DNA of 64,000 nt from Alviniconcha marisindica (taxonomy: Eukaryota; Mollusca; Gastropoda; Provannidae), in contig JABMCL010003926.1 of the NCBI GenBank assembly GCA_018857735.1, forward strand, positions 523,501 through 587,500, written 5' to 3'. The position numbers and the translations under genes are program-made. This document shows, one piece after another, positions 34,001 through 40,781 of the stretch. The notes under the pieces were generated by a model. The model did no database searches, was not told the DNA's origin, and saw only the letters and a program-made list of their open reading frames with translations. The stretch's first letter is position 1; each line of letters opens with the position of its first letter.

Positions 34001-34313
34001 GGCCTGGCTAGAGTACTTTCCCTTGATGTTTCTTGAATTATCTCCCTTCCATTGTGGATGCGCTTAGACCTGGAGTTGACCGCTCCATGCGTTAATACTC
34101 AGTACATGCAAGTCATTCGCCCCAATGTGTTTTCAGATGATGTGCAGAGCCATGTACGACTACTCAGCAGCAGACTCCGACGAGGTCAGCTTTGCCGACG
34201 GTGACATCATCATCGAGTGTCAGCCGGTGGATGCCGGGTGGATGGTTGGCCGGGTGGAGCGCACAGGGCAGTATGGCATGCTGCCCTCCAACTATGTGGA
34301 ACGCATCAACTAG
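438..34313 (+). CDS. Lasp: LASP-type nebulin-repeat and SH3 adaptor, C-terminal 400 residues in nine exons
   Basis: LASP proteins are cytoskeletal adaptors: nebulin repeats bind F-actin and the C-terminal SH3 domain recruits proline-rich partners at focal adhesions, cell edges and muscle thin filaments. Nine exons are visible, each with GT/AG ends. Their phases are 0-0, 0-0, 0-0, 0-1, 1-1, 1-1, 1-1, 1-0 and 0-stop. They total 1203 nt, exactly 401 codons, which strongly supports the model. Order: four nebulin repeats, linker with two SDYDP modules, heptad-repeat exon, Gln/Pro-rich stretch, microexon, SH3 and stop. The N-terminal LIM domain and any earlier repeats would lie left of the window. 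Vertebrate LASP1 has two nebulin repeats, so four or more is closer to nebulette or an expanded invertebrate Lasp. Exons 1-3 and 5-7 are phase-symmetric and could be skipped without frameshift. Exon joins are inferred from sequence alone. Confidence 0.88.
543..1139 (+). other. intron, with a 43-bp tandem duplication
   Basis: This intron sequence has no coding signal. A 43-bp segment at 952-994 is repeated almost exactly at 996-1038. Confidence 0.6.
1140..1838 (+). repeat. tandem array of decoy 3' splice sites plus exon 5' ends
   Basis: The array abuts the exon at 1839. Its units contain a T-rich tract, cag, and a copy of the exon's first bases. One set has tacag or aacag followed by aaagwgtaccataatgact, with AG at about 1186, 1344, 1503, 1641 and 1769. 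A second set has gcag or acag followed by aagtaccntagtgaatwtgatg, with AG at about 1232, 1277, 1391, 1436, 1550 and 1688. The real acceptor has the same form at 1837-1838. Two later units also carry (TG)n. The units therefore derive from the exon-intron junction itself. Confidence 0.85.
1839..1943 (+). CDS. Lasp: Lasp nebulin-repeat exon (35 codons)
   Basis: This 35-residue nebulin module starts [19 protein letters not shown] and ends QNKKIASM. The motif YxxDYE is the usual YxxDFE with Tyr for Phe. The acceptor is gtgaacag, taken right after a (TG)n tract. The donor atg|gtaccg is weaker than consensus. It is phase 0-0 and exactly 105 nt. The exon is preceded by about eleven degraded copies of its own acceptor and first codons, and the last one before it differs only slightly, so acceptor choice may be error-prone. 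Confidence 0.88.
1944..5521 (+). other. intron
   Basis: This intron is about 3.6 kb, T-rich and mostly non-repetitive. There is a GA tract near 3245-3262, a GT/GC tract near 3960-4000 and (TA)n at about 5441-5459. Some open stretches occur (for example after the acceptor-like ctgcag at 3086), but none has nebulin features or a matching donor. I see no other gene. Confidence 0.55.
5522..5665 (+). CDS. Lasp: Lasp nebulin-repeat exon with extended tail (48 codons)
   Basis: The exon begins [19 protein letters not shown], a textbook nebulin start, and continues [13 protein letters not shown]. About 13 extra Arg/Gln-rich residues ([13 protein letters not shown]) precede the donor tcg|gtagtt. It is 144 nt and phase 0-0. 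The acceptor ttgccggaag is poor in pyrimidines. The start was chosen because it aligns exactly with the neighbouring repeats. An upstream in-frame AG at 5492 would add nine residues with no repeat character. The tail makes the module 48 rather than 35 residues, which would disturb register along actin. Confidence 0.82.
5789..6549 (+). repeat. 25-bp tandem array, about 30 copies
   Basis: The unit is close to ggtctctgaaattggttatgc plus cata, 25 bp. Variants are tcactgg, tacgcc and catatg. It starts shortly after the nebulin exon's donor. Single stray sequences resembling one unit occur at 40557-40580 and, inverted, at 40866-40890. Confidence 0.88.
6765..7130 (+). repeat. interrupted (GT)n array with a higher-order unit
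   Basis: Long GT runs are broken by repeated blocks reading gagtgatgtgtgtgtacaag ctgagtgtg. Translations as His/Thr or Cys/Val strings are microsatellite artefacts. Confidence 0.85.
7303..7480 (+). repeat. 28-bp tandem array, six copies
   Basis: The unit is about ttggaggaagggtgccggaa followed by agtgtagc. It appears to have grown from one end of a degenerate dispersed element (7187-7330) that has a relative at 40782-40915. Confidence 0.82.
7481..8189 (+). other. intron, no feature seen
   Basis: This is ordinary AT-rich intron sequence. A short (TA)n lies at about 7699-7711. No exon or RNA gene is recognised. Confidence 0.5.
8190..9003 (+). repeat. ~38-bp tandem array, about 21 copies
   Basis: The unit is roughly ggtcagcgtttaggattgtt followed by aatttacttttggatcct. 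Variants are gtggaattaat and ggatttcct. Mixing of variants in a recurring order suggests block duplications. Confidence 0.87.
9364..9582 (+). repeat. ~110-bp tandem duplication
   Basis: Two nearly identical copies (about 9364-9475 and 9476-9582) start at cgtctcttgtcg or gtctcttgtcg and end at gcccgaggaggt. They differ mainly by a TA dinucleotide loss. Confidence 0.85.
9676..10768 (+). repeat. 63-bp minisatellite, about 17 copies
   Basis: The unit runs from ccacactgacagtgaaactt through ccccactctccatcatgtac to ttttgatcatgt. Because 63 is divisible by three and the unit has no stop in several frames, it yields open frames of 281 codons (+) and 271 codons (-). The 21-residue periodicity follows the DNA repeat. 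Indels at 9900-10010 and 10170-10210 break frames between sub-blocks. I treat it as non-coding intronic satellite DNA. Confidence 0.88.
10769..11365 (+). other. intron with GT tract and a retroelement-like tail
   Basis: (GT)n with GC interruptions lies at 10986-11040, with another at 11070-11092. At about 11285-11365 a segment with gcgctatatataaaa followed by tcattcattcgttcattc resembles the 3' tail of a non-LTR retroelement or SINE. Confidence 0.45.
11400..13320 (+). mobile_element. degenerate non-LTR retrotransposon (CR1/L2-like), partial
   Basis: The segment carries reverse-transcriptase coding sequence but no recognisable endonuclease, so it is 5'-truncated. It lies in the intron between nebulin exons 5522-5665 and 15968-16145, in the gene's own orientation. 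The 5' boundary is not defined. After the last coding bases (13296) comes a GT-rich stretch. The C-terminal region has the layout of the CR1/L2/Rex group. Clade assignment is by eye. Confidence 0.75.
11524..13298 (+). pseudogene. broken reverse-transcriptase ORF2
   Basis: A short N-terminal frame begins at 11524 (includes [14 protein letters not shown]). It shifts frame near 11665-11680 into the main frame, open from 11724. RT landmarks in order are [41 protein letters not shown] and KYVDDTEI (the catalytic YxDD motif, Val in place of the usual Ala). In-frame stops occur at 12732-12734 (TGA) and 13188-13190 (TAA). Recognisable downstream residues include [22 protein letters not shown] and [10 protein letters not shown], ending at the TGA at 13296. 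With one frameshift and two stops it cannot make an intact enzyme. Confidence 0.87.
13456..13852. repeat. dense cluster of TTTGTCGYGACAAA-type dyads
   Basis: About 19 near-palindromes of the form tttgtYRYRacaaa occur in about 400 bp. Perfect ones include tttgttgcaacaaa near 13528 and ttttgtcgcgacaaaa near 13672. They are separated by about 6-10 bases such as gtatg or attatg. The region follows the retrotransposon remnant closely and has no coding content. Confidence 0.8.
13985..15967 (+). repeat. tandem array of decoy 3' splice sites copying the exon at 15968
   Basis: The unit is about 100-108 bp in the distal part. It holds a pyrimidine tract, an acceptor such as gatacag or ctatag, and the exon start gtgcagtaccatgccnactt. 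AG dinucleotides of the copies end at about 13991, 14086, 14168, 14224, 14281, 14338, 14395, 14496, 15007, 15446, 15552, 15761 and 15864, then the true site at 15967. One copy at about 15657 has lost AG (acacgg). Similarity to the exon rises toward the real exon. A secondary array of about 25 bp (ctgttgaccaaacgttttgc plus cttac, about 11 copies) fills 15010-15290. Confidence 0.87.
15968..16145 (+). CDS. Lasp: Lasp fourth nebulin-repeat exon plus linker start
   Basis: The exon opens [14 protein letters not shown], a nebulin YxxDFE start, and continues [20 protein letters not shown], which matches the end of the last LASP nebulin repeat. A charged stretch [20 protein letters not shown] then begins the linker. 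The acceptor is ctgccacag and the donor gaag|gtaagg is strong. It is 178 nt, entering in phase 0 and leaving in phase 1. Unlike the first three exons, skipping it would shift the frame. Its acceptor is the last of a ladder of at least thirteen copies. Confidence 0.9.
16146..18208 (+). other. intron with a three-copy ~80-bp repeat
   Basis: At 16624-16860 a block of about 80 bp (aaggaatatgttcaaaataa, then aggtaaacagtta, ending in ttaaaactaatgaaaa) occurs three times. A G-run lies at about 17397-17416. A short ataaacataaacac repeat lies near 17521-17553. The rest is unremarkable intron. Confidence 0.55.
18215..18331 (+). CDS. Lasp: Lasp linker exon with SDYDP module
   Basis: Entered in phase 1, the exon reads [19 protein letters not shown], then [20 protein letters not shown], and leaves in phase 1 at gaag|gtacca. 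It shares the NPG/ISDYDP motif with the exon at 30603, so the two linker exons look like duplicates. The acceptor region reads tttagtagcag: three AGs exactly 3 nt apart, all in frame. The exon could start at 18209, 18212 or 18215, adding VA, A or nothing before GRRR. The start given is the last of these, with CAG. The segment is hydrophilic and probably unstructured. Confidence 0.8.
18332..19165 (+). other. intron with a ~77-bp imperfect duplication and poly-G
   Basis: At about 18401-18545 a GC-rich segment (gcggagcgtgggatgctacg and gctgagcgtgggacgctgca) occurs twice. A run of G lies at about 19028-19046. Confidence 0.5.
19166..20502 (+). repeat. 60-62-bp tandem array, about 22 copies, with higher-order structure
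   Basis: The unit begins ggattggtaggcycattagc and continues actactgacggtgacagttt, then aacacagattttttaragga. The variant series of units 1-5 recurs as units 8-12, giving a seven-unit period of about 426 bp (starts at 19172 and 19598). Later units have actagtg and cacaag variants. Confidence 0.9.
20503..21299 (+). other. intron, no recognised feature
   Basis: This is non-repetitive, moderately GC-balanced sequence with no splice-bounded coding segment. It may hold an old unidentified repeat. Confidence 0.4.
21300..21825 (+). repeat. nested tandem repeat (gttcaccgtgttggtcactctg family)
   Basis: A larger unit containing gcagctttaaaccctcgccg followed by tccctgaagtttg is repeated about three times at 21300-21600. 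A shorter unit of about 41 bp (ttcatagtgttcaccgtgtt, then ggtcactctgccaccacagtg) is repeated five to six times to 21825. Confidence 0.82.
22023..22048 (+). repeat. poly-G tract of 26
   Basis: This is an uninterrupted run of 26 G, followed by a second G run at about 22120-22134. It is one of roughly eighteen G/C runs of about 10 or more in the window. Confidence 0.9.
22208..22535 (+). repeat. ~55-bp purine-rich tandem array, six copies
   Basis: Units contain gatgttttgagttgatagac, tttttggtcaga and ggggagggaggtgga. Length varies through GA-rich stretches. Confidence 0.8.
22536..23195 (+). other. intron, no feature seen
   Basis: Apart from small repeats such as tagtctcytattagg near 22690-22750, nothing is recognised. 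Confidence 0.4.
23196..24122 (+). repeat. two fused tandem arrays (38-39 bp, then 31 bp)
   Basis: The first part, to about 23670, has the unit cagtgcttcatgaaactgag followed by ccaggcacagcaaaact. The second, 23670-24120, has cagtgcttcatgagtcagta followed by aaacaaaacgg. The second unit contains TGAGTCA, the AP-1 consensus; I count 14 perfect copies, the first at 23682-23688. The shared gtgcttcatga shows that the second array evolved from the first. Confidence 0.9.
24221..24400 (+). mobile_element. tRNA-derived SINE head
   Basis: There is a perfect Pol III A box (tggctaagtgg, 24227-24237) and a B box close to consensus (ggtttgactgc, 24265-24275), 27 bases apart, with tRNA-like flanks. The body probably runs toward 24300-24450. 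The 3' end is not defined and I did not identify the family. Confidence 0.55.
24690..24960 (+). repeat. ~120-bp tandem duplication
   Basis: Two imperfect copies contain cttctcraaatggaaagacc, gtcagctactgata and cgctcacccatattgga. No coding evidence is seen. Confidence 0.7.
24961..26027 (+). other. intron, T- and CT-rich
   Basis: Pyrimidine-rich tracts lie at 25625-25680 (ttgtttctt repeats) and at 25860-25935 (CT). It ends with the acceptor taattttag. No other gene is seen. Confidence 0.5.
26028..26207 (+). CDS. Lasp: Lasp heptad-repeat exon (RRSYTD)8, likely cassette
   Basis: The exon is entered in phase 1 and encodes GRRSYTE, then DRRSYTD twice, [10 protein letters not shown] twice, [21 protein letters not shown] and E. 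That is eight near-perfect heptads of alternating basic and acidic residues with Ser, Tyr and Thr. Acceptor taattttag and donor gagt|gtgagt are both good. It is 180 nt and phase 1-1, so inclusion adds exactly 60 residues and skipping keeps the frame (SGE then V rather than F before SNPG). The DNA is a 21-bp repeat, but synonymous differences among units (cga/agg, tcg/tca/tct) suggest the protein sequence is being kept. The segment is probably disordered and may be phosphorylated. I know of no named domain. Confidence 0.78.
26697..26915 (+). repeat. ~21-bp G-rich tandem array
   Basis: The unit is gggggggtaggcccatggga plus t, with poly-G expansions, about ten copies. Proline/histidine frames on the minus strand are repeat artefacts. 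Confidence 0.82.
29225..29420 (+). repeat. 98-bp tandem duplication with exon-like core
   Basis: Two almost identical copies each contain ttgccgcag or ttgccacag, the core acatccagaagatcacgcac, and gagtaagc. They mimic a 29-nt microexon with acceptor and donor. The length is not a multiple of three and the phase does not match the neighbours. Confidence 0.72.
30603..30773 (+). CDS. Lasp: Lasp linker exon, second SDYDP module and Gln/Pro-rich tail
   Basis: After the split codon the exon reads [20 protein letters not shown], then [19 protein letters not shown]. It ends in a Pro/Gln/Ala-rich run with repeated QPAPP. Acceptor ctccacgcag and donor cct c|gtaagt are strong. It is 171 nt and phase 1-1. 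The first half resembles the exon at 18215 (NPG, PGxISDYDP), so this is a duplicated linker unit. The QPAPP tail is of the kind that links nebulin repeats to the SH3 domain in LASP proteins and could itself be an SH3 or profilin ligand. Confidence 0.87.
30774..32364 (+). other. intron with poly-G tracts
   Basis: G runs lie at about 30967-30984 and 31205-31219. A 28-bp unit (aagtctgaaaaataaacaga plus tcarctaa) is repeated three times at 31377-31455. A (GT)n lies at 32205-32230. The intron ends with a pyrimidine-rich acceptor ctcgtgcag. Confidence 0.5.
32365..32390 (+). CDS. Lasp: Lasp 26-nt microexon
   Basis: The exon adds QPQSQKSKG (first codon split with the previous exon) between the Pro-rich linker and the SH3 exon. 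The acceptor tttctcgtgcag has a strong pyrimidine tract and the donor is ggg|gtaagg. It is needed to change from phase 1 to phase 0: the exon at 30603 ends in phase 1 and the SH3 exon begins in phase 0, so skipping it would shift the frame and destroy the SH3 domain. This phase argument is the main support for such a small exon. Confidence 0.8.
32419..33127 (+). repeat. 31-bp tandem array, about 22 copies
   Basis: The unit is gtgatgtgattcaggttaat followed by gtgtagacagg. Later units change to gtatacacag. The array begins about 30 bases after the microexon donor. Confidence 0.9.
33580..33805 (+). mobile_element. 3' fragment of a non-LTR retrotransposon ORF
   Basis: An open stretch includes [19 protein letters not shown], which matches the C-terminal APxxWNSLPxxxR signature of CR1/L2-type elements, as also seen at 13196 ([13 protein letters not shown]). 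An A-run and stop follow, then LFLSAFP-like residues in a shifted frame. It is a short 5'-truncated, decayed copy in the last intron. Confidence 0.6.
33806..34136 (+). other. last intron, 3' part
   Basis: There is a small duplication (gatattgtggtttaccagta and the following bases) at 33925-33972. It ends in a good acceptor, gtgttttcag. Confidence 0.5.
34137..34313 (+). CDS. Lasp: Lasp terminal exon: SH3 domain and stop
   Basis: Phase 0 entry gives [20 protein letters not shown], then [18 protein letters not shown] and [17 protein letters not shown] followed by TAG. The SH3 hallmarks are all present: ALYDY-like AMYDY, DEVSF, DGD, the GW tryptophan, and LPSNYV with the conserved Pro and Tyr of the ligand pocket. 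The domain closely resembles the LASP/nebulette SH3. It is 58 residues, a full SH3 domain, ending two residues after VE as in other LASP family members. The upstream ATG at 34125 lies before the splice acceptor and is not a start. Confidence 0.94.
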   Translation: MMCRAMYDYSAADSDEVSFADGDIIIECQPVDAGWMVGRVERTGQYGMLPSNYVERIN

Positions 34314-34784
34314 ACGGTCGAGCTTCCTGCGCCAAGGCCCCTTTTTGCGTGTGCGACGGCCATTGTCTGGTGGAAGCTGGTCAGAGAAGGCTGCTTTCGG
34401 GGCTTATACACCCATTTTGACAGTCCGGAAAAAGTATCATGCTGTTTTGTTTAGTTGAGCCTTTTCCAGACCAGCGAAAGTTTGGAGAAACCAGTTTTTG
34501 GAGAAACCAGTTTCACTCTGTGTAATGTGGGGGGGAATAGGGATGCCTTTAAAAACAGAACAGAAAACATTCTTTTGTAGATAGGTTATTAGTAGACCGG
34601 AGAGAGTGTGGGGAAACCAATTTCATTCAACACTGGGGAAAAACTTGAATTTTTAGAGAAGCCTTTTCAAAGCGAAGACAAAGTATTGATTTTTGTGAGC
34701 ACCACTCCTGGTGAACAGCTTCTTACATTTTTAGAGAAGCCTTTTTAAAGTGCAGAAAAAGTATGATTTTTGTAAGCACCACTC

Positions 34785-35108
34785 CCGCTGAAGAGCTTGC
34801 TGCAGAAAAATGGCATGGTTAACACCTGTAATAAGAGCTTACTGCAGAAAAATGGCATCGTTAACACCTGTAGTAAGAGCTTACTGCAGAAAAATGGCAT
34901 GGTTAACACCTGTAATAAGAGCTTCTTACTAGGTAAAAACTGCGTGGTCAGCACCTTTAATAAGAGCTGCGTACTGGGGGAAAATGGCATGGTCAGCACC
35001 TTTAATAAGAGCTGCATAGTGGAGAACAAAGGCATGGTCAGCACCTTTAATAAGAGCTGCATAGTGGAGAACAGTGGCATGGTCAGCACTTTTAATAAGA
35101 GCAACAGA
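34785..35108 (+). repeat. 42-bp tandem array, about eight copies, open in frame
   Basis: The unit is aagagcttactgcagaaaaa followed by tggcatggttaacacctgtaat. The 42-bp length keeps frames open on both strands (14-residue period). It lies about 480 bases after the Lasp stop and has no sign of being translated. Confidence 0.85.
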
Positions 35109-38100
35109 GCAAGCAAGGAACACAGACAGCCCTGTTTTACCGTTAGCGTATGCAGCATCCGTACGCAGTTAGGCAATTAGGGTACGCAGTTAGGGTACGC
35201 AGCATGTCCAGCGGGTGTCTAAGAGAGGACCTAACGCTTTTAACTGAGTAGCTAATCTGCAGGAAGTGAGCCCCATCAGTCCGTGCTGAGTGCCTACGCC
35301 ATCAAGAGTTCAGGTACACCTTTCGTCTTTGTCAATGTGGTTGTGAACGGTGCCGACTTTCAGGCGGCTAGTCATGCACATTGAAAATATATATATATGG
35401 CACTGAAATAACGTCCACAAGAGGCAGTCAAGCAGAGGGCACGCAGAAGGTTTTGAACAGTAGCGGGTTGTGCTGGCAGAGCTGTGAGTGGCTGGAAGCA
35501 CCCTGTGCTTTAGCAAGCAGGCCAGTTGGGAGGGGGGGGCCGTTTTTAAGACTTTTTTTTTTTGGTGTGCGTGTGTGGTCTTCGTCAGATCATGTGCTAT
35601 TTTTACACTTACATTTCTTTCGTCTTTCTGTGTTGAAAGTCTCCTGTGCGCCCATTTTTTTTTGCCGCATGAAAGTGACGTTGCTGGGGCTTCCAGCCCT
35701 TGCAGACAGGAAGAGGAAAGAGCAAGAACAGAAGGTCCATGCAAGGCGTCATATTTGGATAGCTTCAGACTCGAACCTTACGCCGCATGCATGCTCGCTT
35801 GGGGAAGAGGATGCATGGTGGGCTGAATGAAGATCAGTGTTGTTTGGGGCATGCTGTGACCAGCATGGTGGAAAGAACTGGTCAGTGCTATTTCCTTCCG
35901 GCCTGCGTGGAGTGGACAAGGGGTGGTGTTTCTGTGACCAGCAGGATGGGAGGATGGGAAGAGCTGGTCATTGCTATTTCCTTCCAGCCTGCGTGGAGTG
36001 GACAAGGGGTGGTGTTTCAGCACCACGTTCACGTGTTGACCACCTGTGGTGACACGTAACCCTTTCCCGGCCCTCACAACATCGTGGTGGCCCTGACGAA
36101 GTGTTTTCTGTCAGCCTGTGAGGCAGCATGGGATGTCCTGCTCAAATTCCAACATTTCCTGCAAAGTGCAGAGAAACTAAAAGACAAAAAGATGTTTCTG
36201 GTTGCCTGAACCCCCTTGCCAGACTCTGTTTTGGAGGATTGCAGGAGCAGCACAAATGGCTTGTCCGAGAAAGGGTTAAGTGCCAGGGCTGATTAGCTGA
36301 CGAGGGGCAGAAGCTGTCCACTGATACTCTGACTCACAGACGTATGGTCATATTCCTCATGCGCGCTGATCGTTTCCGCACAGCAAAACACATTTTGGAG
36401 TTAAGATCCTAAAAGTGTCTCATTTCAATATTGCATTACAGTTTGATTTTTGATATTATTATTTTTTTTAGCACCACGCTGCGCAGTTTGGTTAGTGAAA
36501 CTGGAACGTCTTGTGCCGCTCTCTTGAAGATGTTTGGGAATGGAAGCGATCCCTGCTGGTAGGGGAGAGGGGAAACCTTTACCTAATGCTACACAGTCTC
36601 GGCCAGAATGAGTGTGCATTCAGATGGGCGGTGATGCTGGACGTTCTTATTGTGTGTTTTTTGTGTTTTTTTTTTTTTTTTATGTGTCACTAGGCCCCCA
36701 TGTCCTTAGACCACAACACCTGAAGAGAAAGGTGAGATGAAATGGGCCAGATGGGCACACCAGAGGGCGCCAGTTTATATTTAAGTTTTCAACATGTTCC
36801 GAGTCGGGGCTCCTTCCTAGATTTGCAGCAAGCAGGATGCACCTTTAAAATACAATTTTGGCTTCGGAAGACTCCCCCCCCCCCCCCCCCACACCCCACC
36901 CAGGAGGATTCTGACCAGGGATGTTGAGTATTGGGGTAGGAAGATTAATAGGGTGAGGAAGAGAGACAGCGGTGTACAAAGGATAAAGACAGAAATTGCA
37001 ATATTCGTCTTGCTTGGCAGTTTGCAGAGGTGATAGTTTTTTTGAAAGTGAGGCATATTTCTACACACTATGCACTCAAAATGTAGAGAGGGTTGACATC
37101 CTGCTATGAGTTTGTTTGTTTTGTCATTATAGGTGTGTTTCAGAACTGTAATATTGTGTGATGAAACTTTGGTTTTTTAGTCGTGATTGATTCATGTTCT
37201 CTCGGTGACGCAGGCAGGTCTTGGAATCAGGAGCGCGTTGATAATGATAGGAAAGATGTCAACCATTGTTGTGTTTATTCAGTATGTGTTAATTCAGTCG
37301 GACATTGTAGTGACTGTGCTGTGCCAGTTTTCACTTGTTCTGTAAGCTGCAGGCACATCATGTTCCTGAAATACTTGTTGTTTTAGCGGTTGGTAGTTGT
37401 AGCTGGATGCAGCACTACAAACCCACTCCATTGGGGGACGCTACCCCCCCCCCCCCCCCCACCCCCGACCCCACCCCACACACAAGAAACAAAAATCACA
37501 TATGTTTTGTGTAGCCTTTCAGAGTTGCACAATATTGTTTTGCAATATCGAATTCATTGCCTCTCTTCTCATCCGTTTTGTGTATGCTCATATTTATGCT
37601 GTACAGTTTTGGAAACAAAGCCAGCCAGTGAGATCTATTTTTGACAAACTGTAAGGATTTACTGGCATCCAGATTTGTCACGTTTTACTGCATGCCTCAT
37701 TTACTCTTTGCCAGGAACAGTACAGTGAGAGAAGGGAAAAAAACACAGTTATCTTTGGCAGGGTGTATAATATTGGTGTGTATGCATATATATATGATCT
37801 GTGTCTTGTAGGAGAATGCAATATATATGCATATATATACATGTATTAAAAAAAAAAAAACTTTATCCTTTTGAATTGGATTTGTGTATGTACAGGGGAG
37901 TGATAACACCTCCACACTGTCGTGATATTGCTCCCAGGTTTTGTGTCCGTTTTGGTCACCATGCTGTCATGACTTGTCTAGGTGATGATGCTACATGTGC
38001 CGGTTTTGATGTTGGTTTCTGCCGCTCATAAACCTTTTGAGTTTTTCTTTGGTCTTAGTGCGAGTGATTTCATTTTGTCTTAGCGCGGGTGTACTTCATT

Positions 38101-38229
38101 TGTGTGATGCCCCCTCTGGTAGTTGCTGATGTGCTCCTTTGGCAAACTGTGGATTGTTGCTTGTGGGAATGTTTTTTTTTAATGTTTTTTTTTTTTATCC
38201 AGAATAACTTTGTAGCATTTTGTCTTTGC
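35109..38229 (+). other. non-coding, with poly-C and small duplications
   Basis: A ~100-bp duplication lies at about 35866-36025 (tggtcattgctatttccttc, cagcctgcgtggagtggac). Poly-C lies at about 36870-36889 and 37445-37460. TA-rich repeats lie at about 37785-37840. No gene is recognised. Confidence 0.5.
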
Positions 38230-38405
38230 CTCCCCACTCCAGAGTGACGGCAGTTTTTAAGAGGCTGAAGAGCATTATACATTTGTATTTGCCGGTGAGC
38301 CGCTGCAGATGTAGGTGACTCACCACAGCCAGAATGACGGCAGTTTTTAAGAGGATGGAGAGCGGCATTCATTTGTATTTGCCTGTGAGCCGCTGCAGAT
38401 GTAGG
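38230..38405 (+). repeat. ~92-bp tandem duplication
   Basis: Two copies contain gacggcagtttttaagagg and gtgagccgctgcagatgtag followed by gtgactc. Confidence 0.8.
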
Positions 38406-38649
38406 TGACTCGCCACAGTCGCAGACCTCGCGACAGCAAAGGGTCAAGGTCATTGTGGAGTGACTCTGTGTGTGACCAACAGTCAGTGTGGGCGTACAGC
38501 CGTACACGATGGTGCGTTGGGCATAGCTGTCCGTCTCAGAAATGGCAGTACTCGCTGACTGGTATTAAAATGAACTTGTTTTTTAGAATACACATCCCCA
38601 CGTATCATACCATCAGCACAATTACTACAACGATGAGACAGGGCTGGGA

Positions 38650-38985
38650 AGACAAGTGCAAGGCTGTTGGTCATGGTTCATTTGTGGCTGTTGGTCAAGG
38701 TTCATTTGAGGCTGTTGGTCAAGGTTCATTTGTGGCTGTTGGTCAAGGTTCATTTGAGGCTGTTGGTCAAGGTTCATTTGAGGCTGTTGGTCAAGGTTCA
38801 TTTGATGGCTCTTGGTCAAGGTTCATTTGAGGCTGTTGGTCAAGGTTCATTTGTGGCTGTTGGTCAAGGTTCATTTGAGGCTGTTGGTCAAGGTTCATTT
38901 GAGGCTGTTGGTCAAGGTTCATTTGTGTTGCTGGTCAAGGTTCATTTGAGGCTGTTGGTCACGGTTCATTTGTGTTGCTGAGTGC
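38650..38985 (+). repeat. 24-bp tandem array, about 14 copies
   Basis: The unit is ggtcaaggttcatttgaggc plus tgtt. Units with tgtggc alternate with gaggc in a block-duplicated order. Confidence 0.88.
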
Positions 38986-39434
38986 CTGCTACTAGAGCAC
39001 TGTGGCTTGTGTGTGCCAGGGAGCTGTGGCATGACACGGCAACGCCGACGTCGTGACGCCTGTGACGAGGCCTGTGGCTGTGGCAAGTCAGTTTCATCTG
39101 CATCGGCTACAAGGGGCTCTCTCTCTCTCTCTCTCTCGAGCCCACAAGTGTGTGTACACTTCCTTCCTCATCAGCAATCAGTGTGTTGCTGTTGCCGATG
39201 TTGCCGTCAGTGCTAGAATTATACAAGAAAGTTATACGCTGTTTTCTTTCTAGTTTTTAGGATCGTACACACCAAAGAATTTCCCATGACTTCATGTTGG
39301 GTGATTTTGCGTTTTTCCTCTGAAACCTTTGTGATGATCCACGGATATGGCTGGCATTGCCTGGTACAAGCACAGATTTTTAAAACCATTTTGGACAAAA
39401 TATATTTTCGTGTTTAAGTAATGCTCTGCGCCTT

Positions 39435-39473
39435 CCCCCCCCCCCCCCCCCCCCCCCCCCCCCACACACACAC
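39435..39473 (+). repeat. poly-C tract of 39, then (CA)n
   Basis: An uninterrupted run of 39 C is followed by cacacaca. It is the longest homopolymer in the window. Confidence 0.9.
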
Positions 39474-39520
39474 ATGCCCACACACCTTTCTCTTCTTCTT
39501 CGGGGGCTGAAGATTGAAAG

Positions 39521-39526
39521 AATAAA
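39521..39526 (+). terminator. alternative poly(A) signal candidate
   Basis: There is an AATAAA hexamer (agaataaagttg) about 5.2 kb after the Lasp stop. The downstream T/GT-rich element is only moderate. Confidence 0.25.
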
Positions 39527-39529
39527 GTT

Positions 39530-40781
39530 GAGTTCAGTATGCGGCCGTTTTCACTTTCATTTACATGTAATCATCATCGCTGTAGTTTTTGCATGCAACG
39601 TCTATAGCAAATGTTCAACTGTGTTTCTTTTTCTGTTTTCTGAAGATTCTGGTGTTCTTGTTTGTTTGTTTGTTGTTGGGGGTTTTGGGGTTTGTTTGTT
39701 TGGGGTGTTTTTTTGAGTGGGATATGGGCTGTCTTAGTCATTTAGCAATTTGTTGATGAGTTTGTCTTCAAAAAAAAGAGAAAAGATGGATTGGAAAAAA
39801 AACGAAAAAAATGCTAACTTATGCAGCACAATACATTTGCTCACGCTGTAAATTGTGCTTATTATCATGGCAGAGCATATTTCCCAGCGTGTGGTTGTGA
39901 AGCAGTTCAGAACAATCATCAGATCCTGCTTTTTATAATGTTATCAAGATCATTTTGTGCTTTTTCAGTTGCCTGTTTTTGTTAAGAAATCGTCGTGAAC
40001 TGTGGAACTGTATAACTGTTTTACTCAGTAAGATTGCTCCTCTCTCTCTCTCTCTCTCTCTACTTTTCTTTTTGTTTCTTAGAGGGGAGTGGTTGAACAC
40101 GGAAAAGAATTTGATTCTCTCTCTCTTTCTCTCATCCCTCTACCTCTTTCTCTGTATCTCACTCAGGGGTTTTCACAGTGATTGTGTGATTGTGCTGCTG
40201 TTTCATTTGACTTAAGTTGTTATTATGTTTGGGGGTCATTCTGTATGAAGGTCGTTATGTGTCAAAGTCGTGTGCACGCTTTGCCTCCTTCTGTCATTCT
40301 TGTGTAAGTTATTCACAGCTGGTGTTTGCTATTTTGACTGTGAGTGTATCTGACTCGCGTCTCATGCCCTTCAATTGATCATGATGCATAATAGCTTTTT
40401 GTACAGAGCCAGAGCTGAAGGGTGTAATGTGTATAAACCGTACCCTGGTGCCCTGCCTGGTGCCCTTCTGCCACTGGCCCTGGGAAAGAAGACGGGGACT
40501 GTGGCAAACTCCAACTCCAAGGACTGTTTTACAGTGGCCTTCTTCCGACCACTGCCGTAACTGGTTACGCTGTAGGTCTCCAGAAAACGGTGTCTGTGCT
40601 CCGACGGCAGTAAGTTTGTTGCAGACAACTCCAATTATATCAGGTGTTCCTTTTATGACCGCCCATGCTGCTTACGCCAGCACCAACAAAACTGAAATTG
40701 TTTGAATCGAGATGGAACAATTTTTTTAACCAGAGGTGGATGCACCTCATGTTTATGGGTGTGCTTGGACGCCGTGTTGCT
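39530..40781 (+). other. non-coding, T- and CT-rich
   Basis: CT microsatellites lie at 40038-40061 and 40116-40134, with T-rich runs. A 61-codon open frame at 40375-40560 has no recognised family and no splice context. Confidence 0.45.

Noticed and set aside
34125..34136. ATG at 34125 as a start of an SH3-only gene
   Set aside because: It lies upstream of the acceptor tttcag. The SH3 frame is continuous with upstream Lasp exons by phase.
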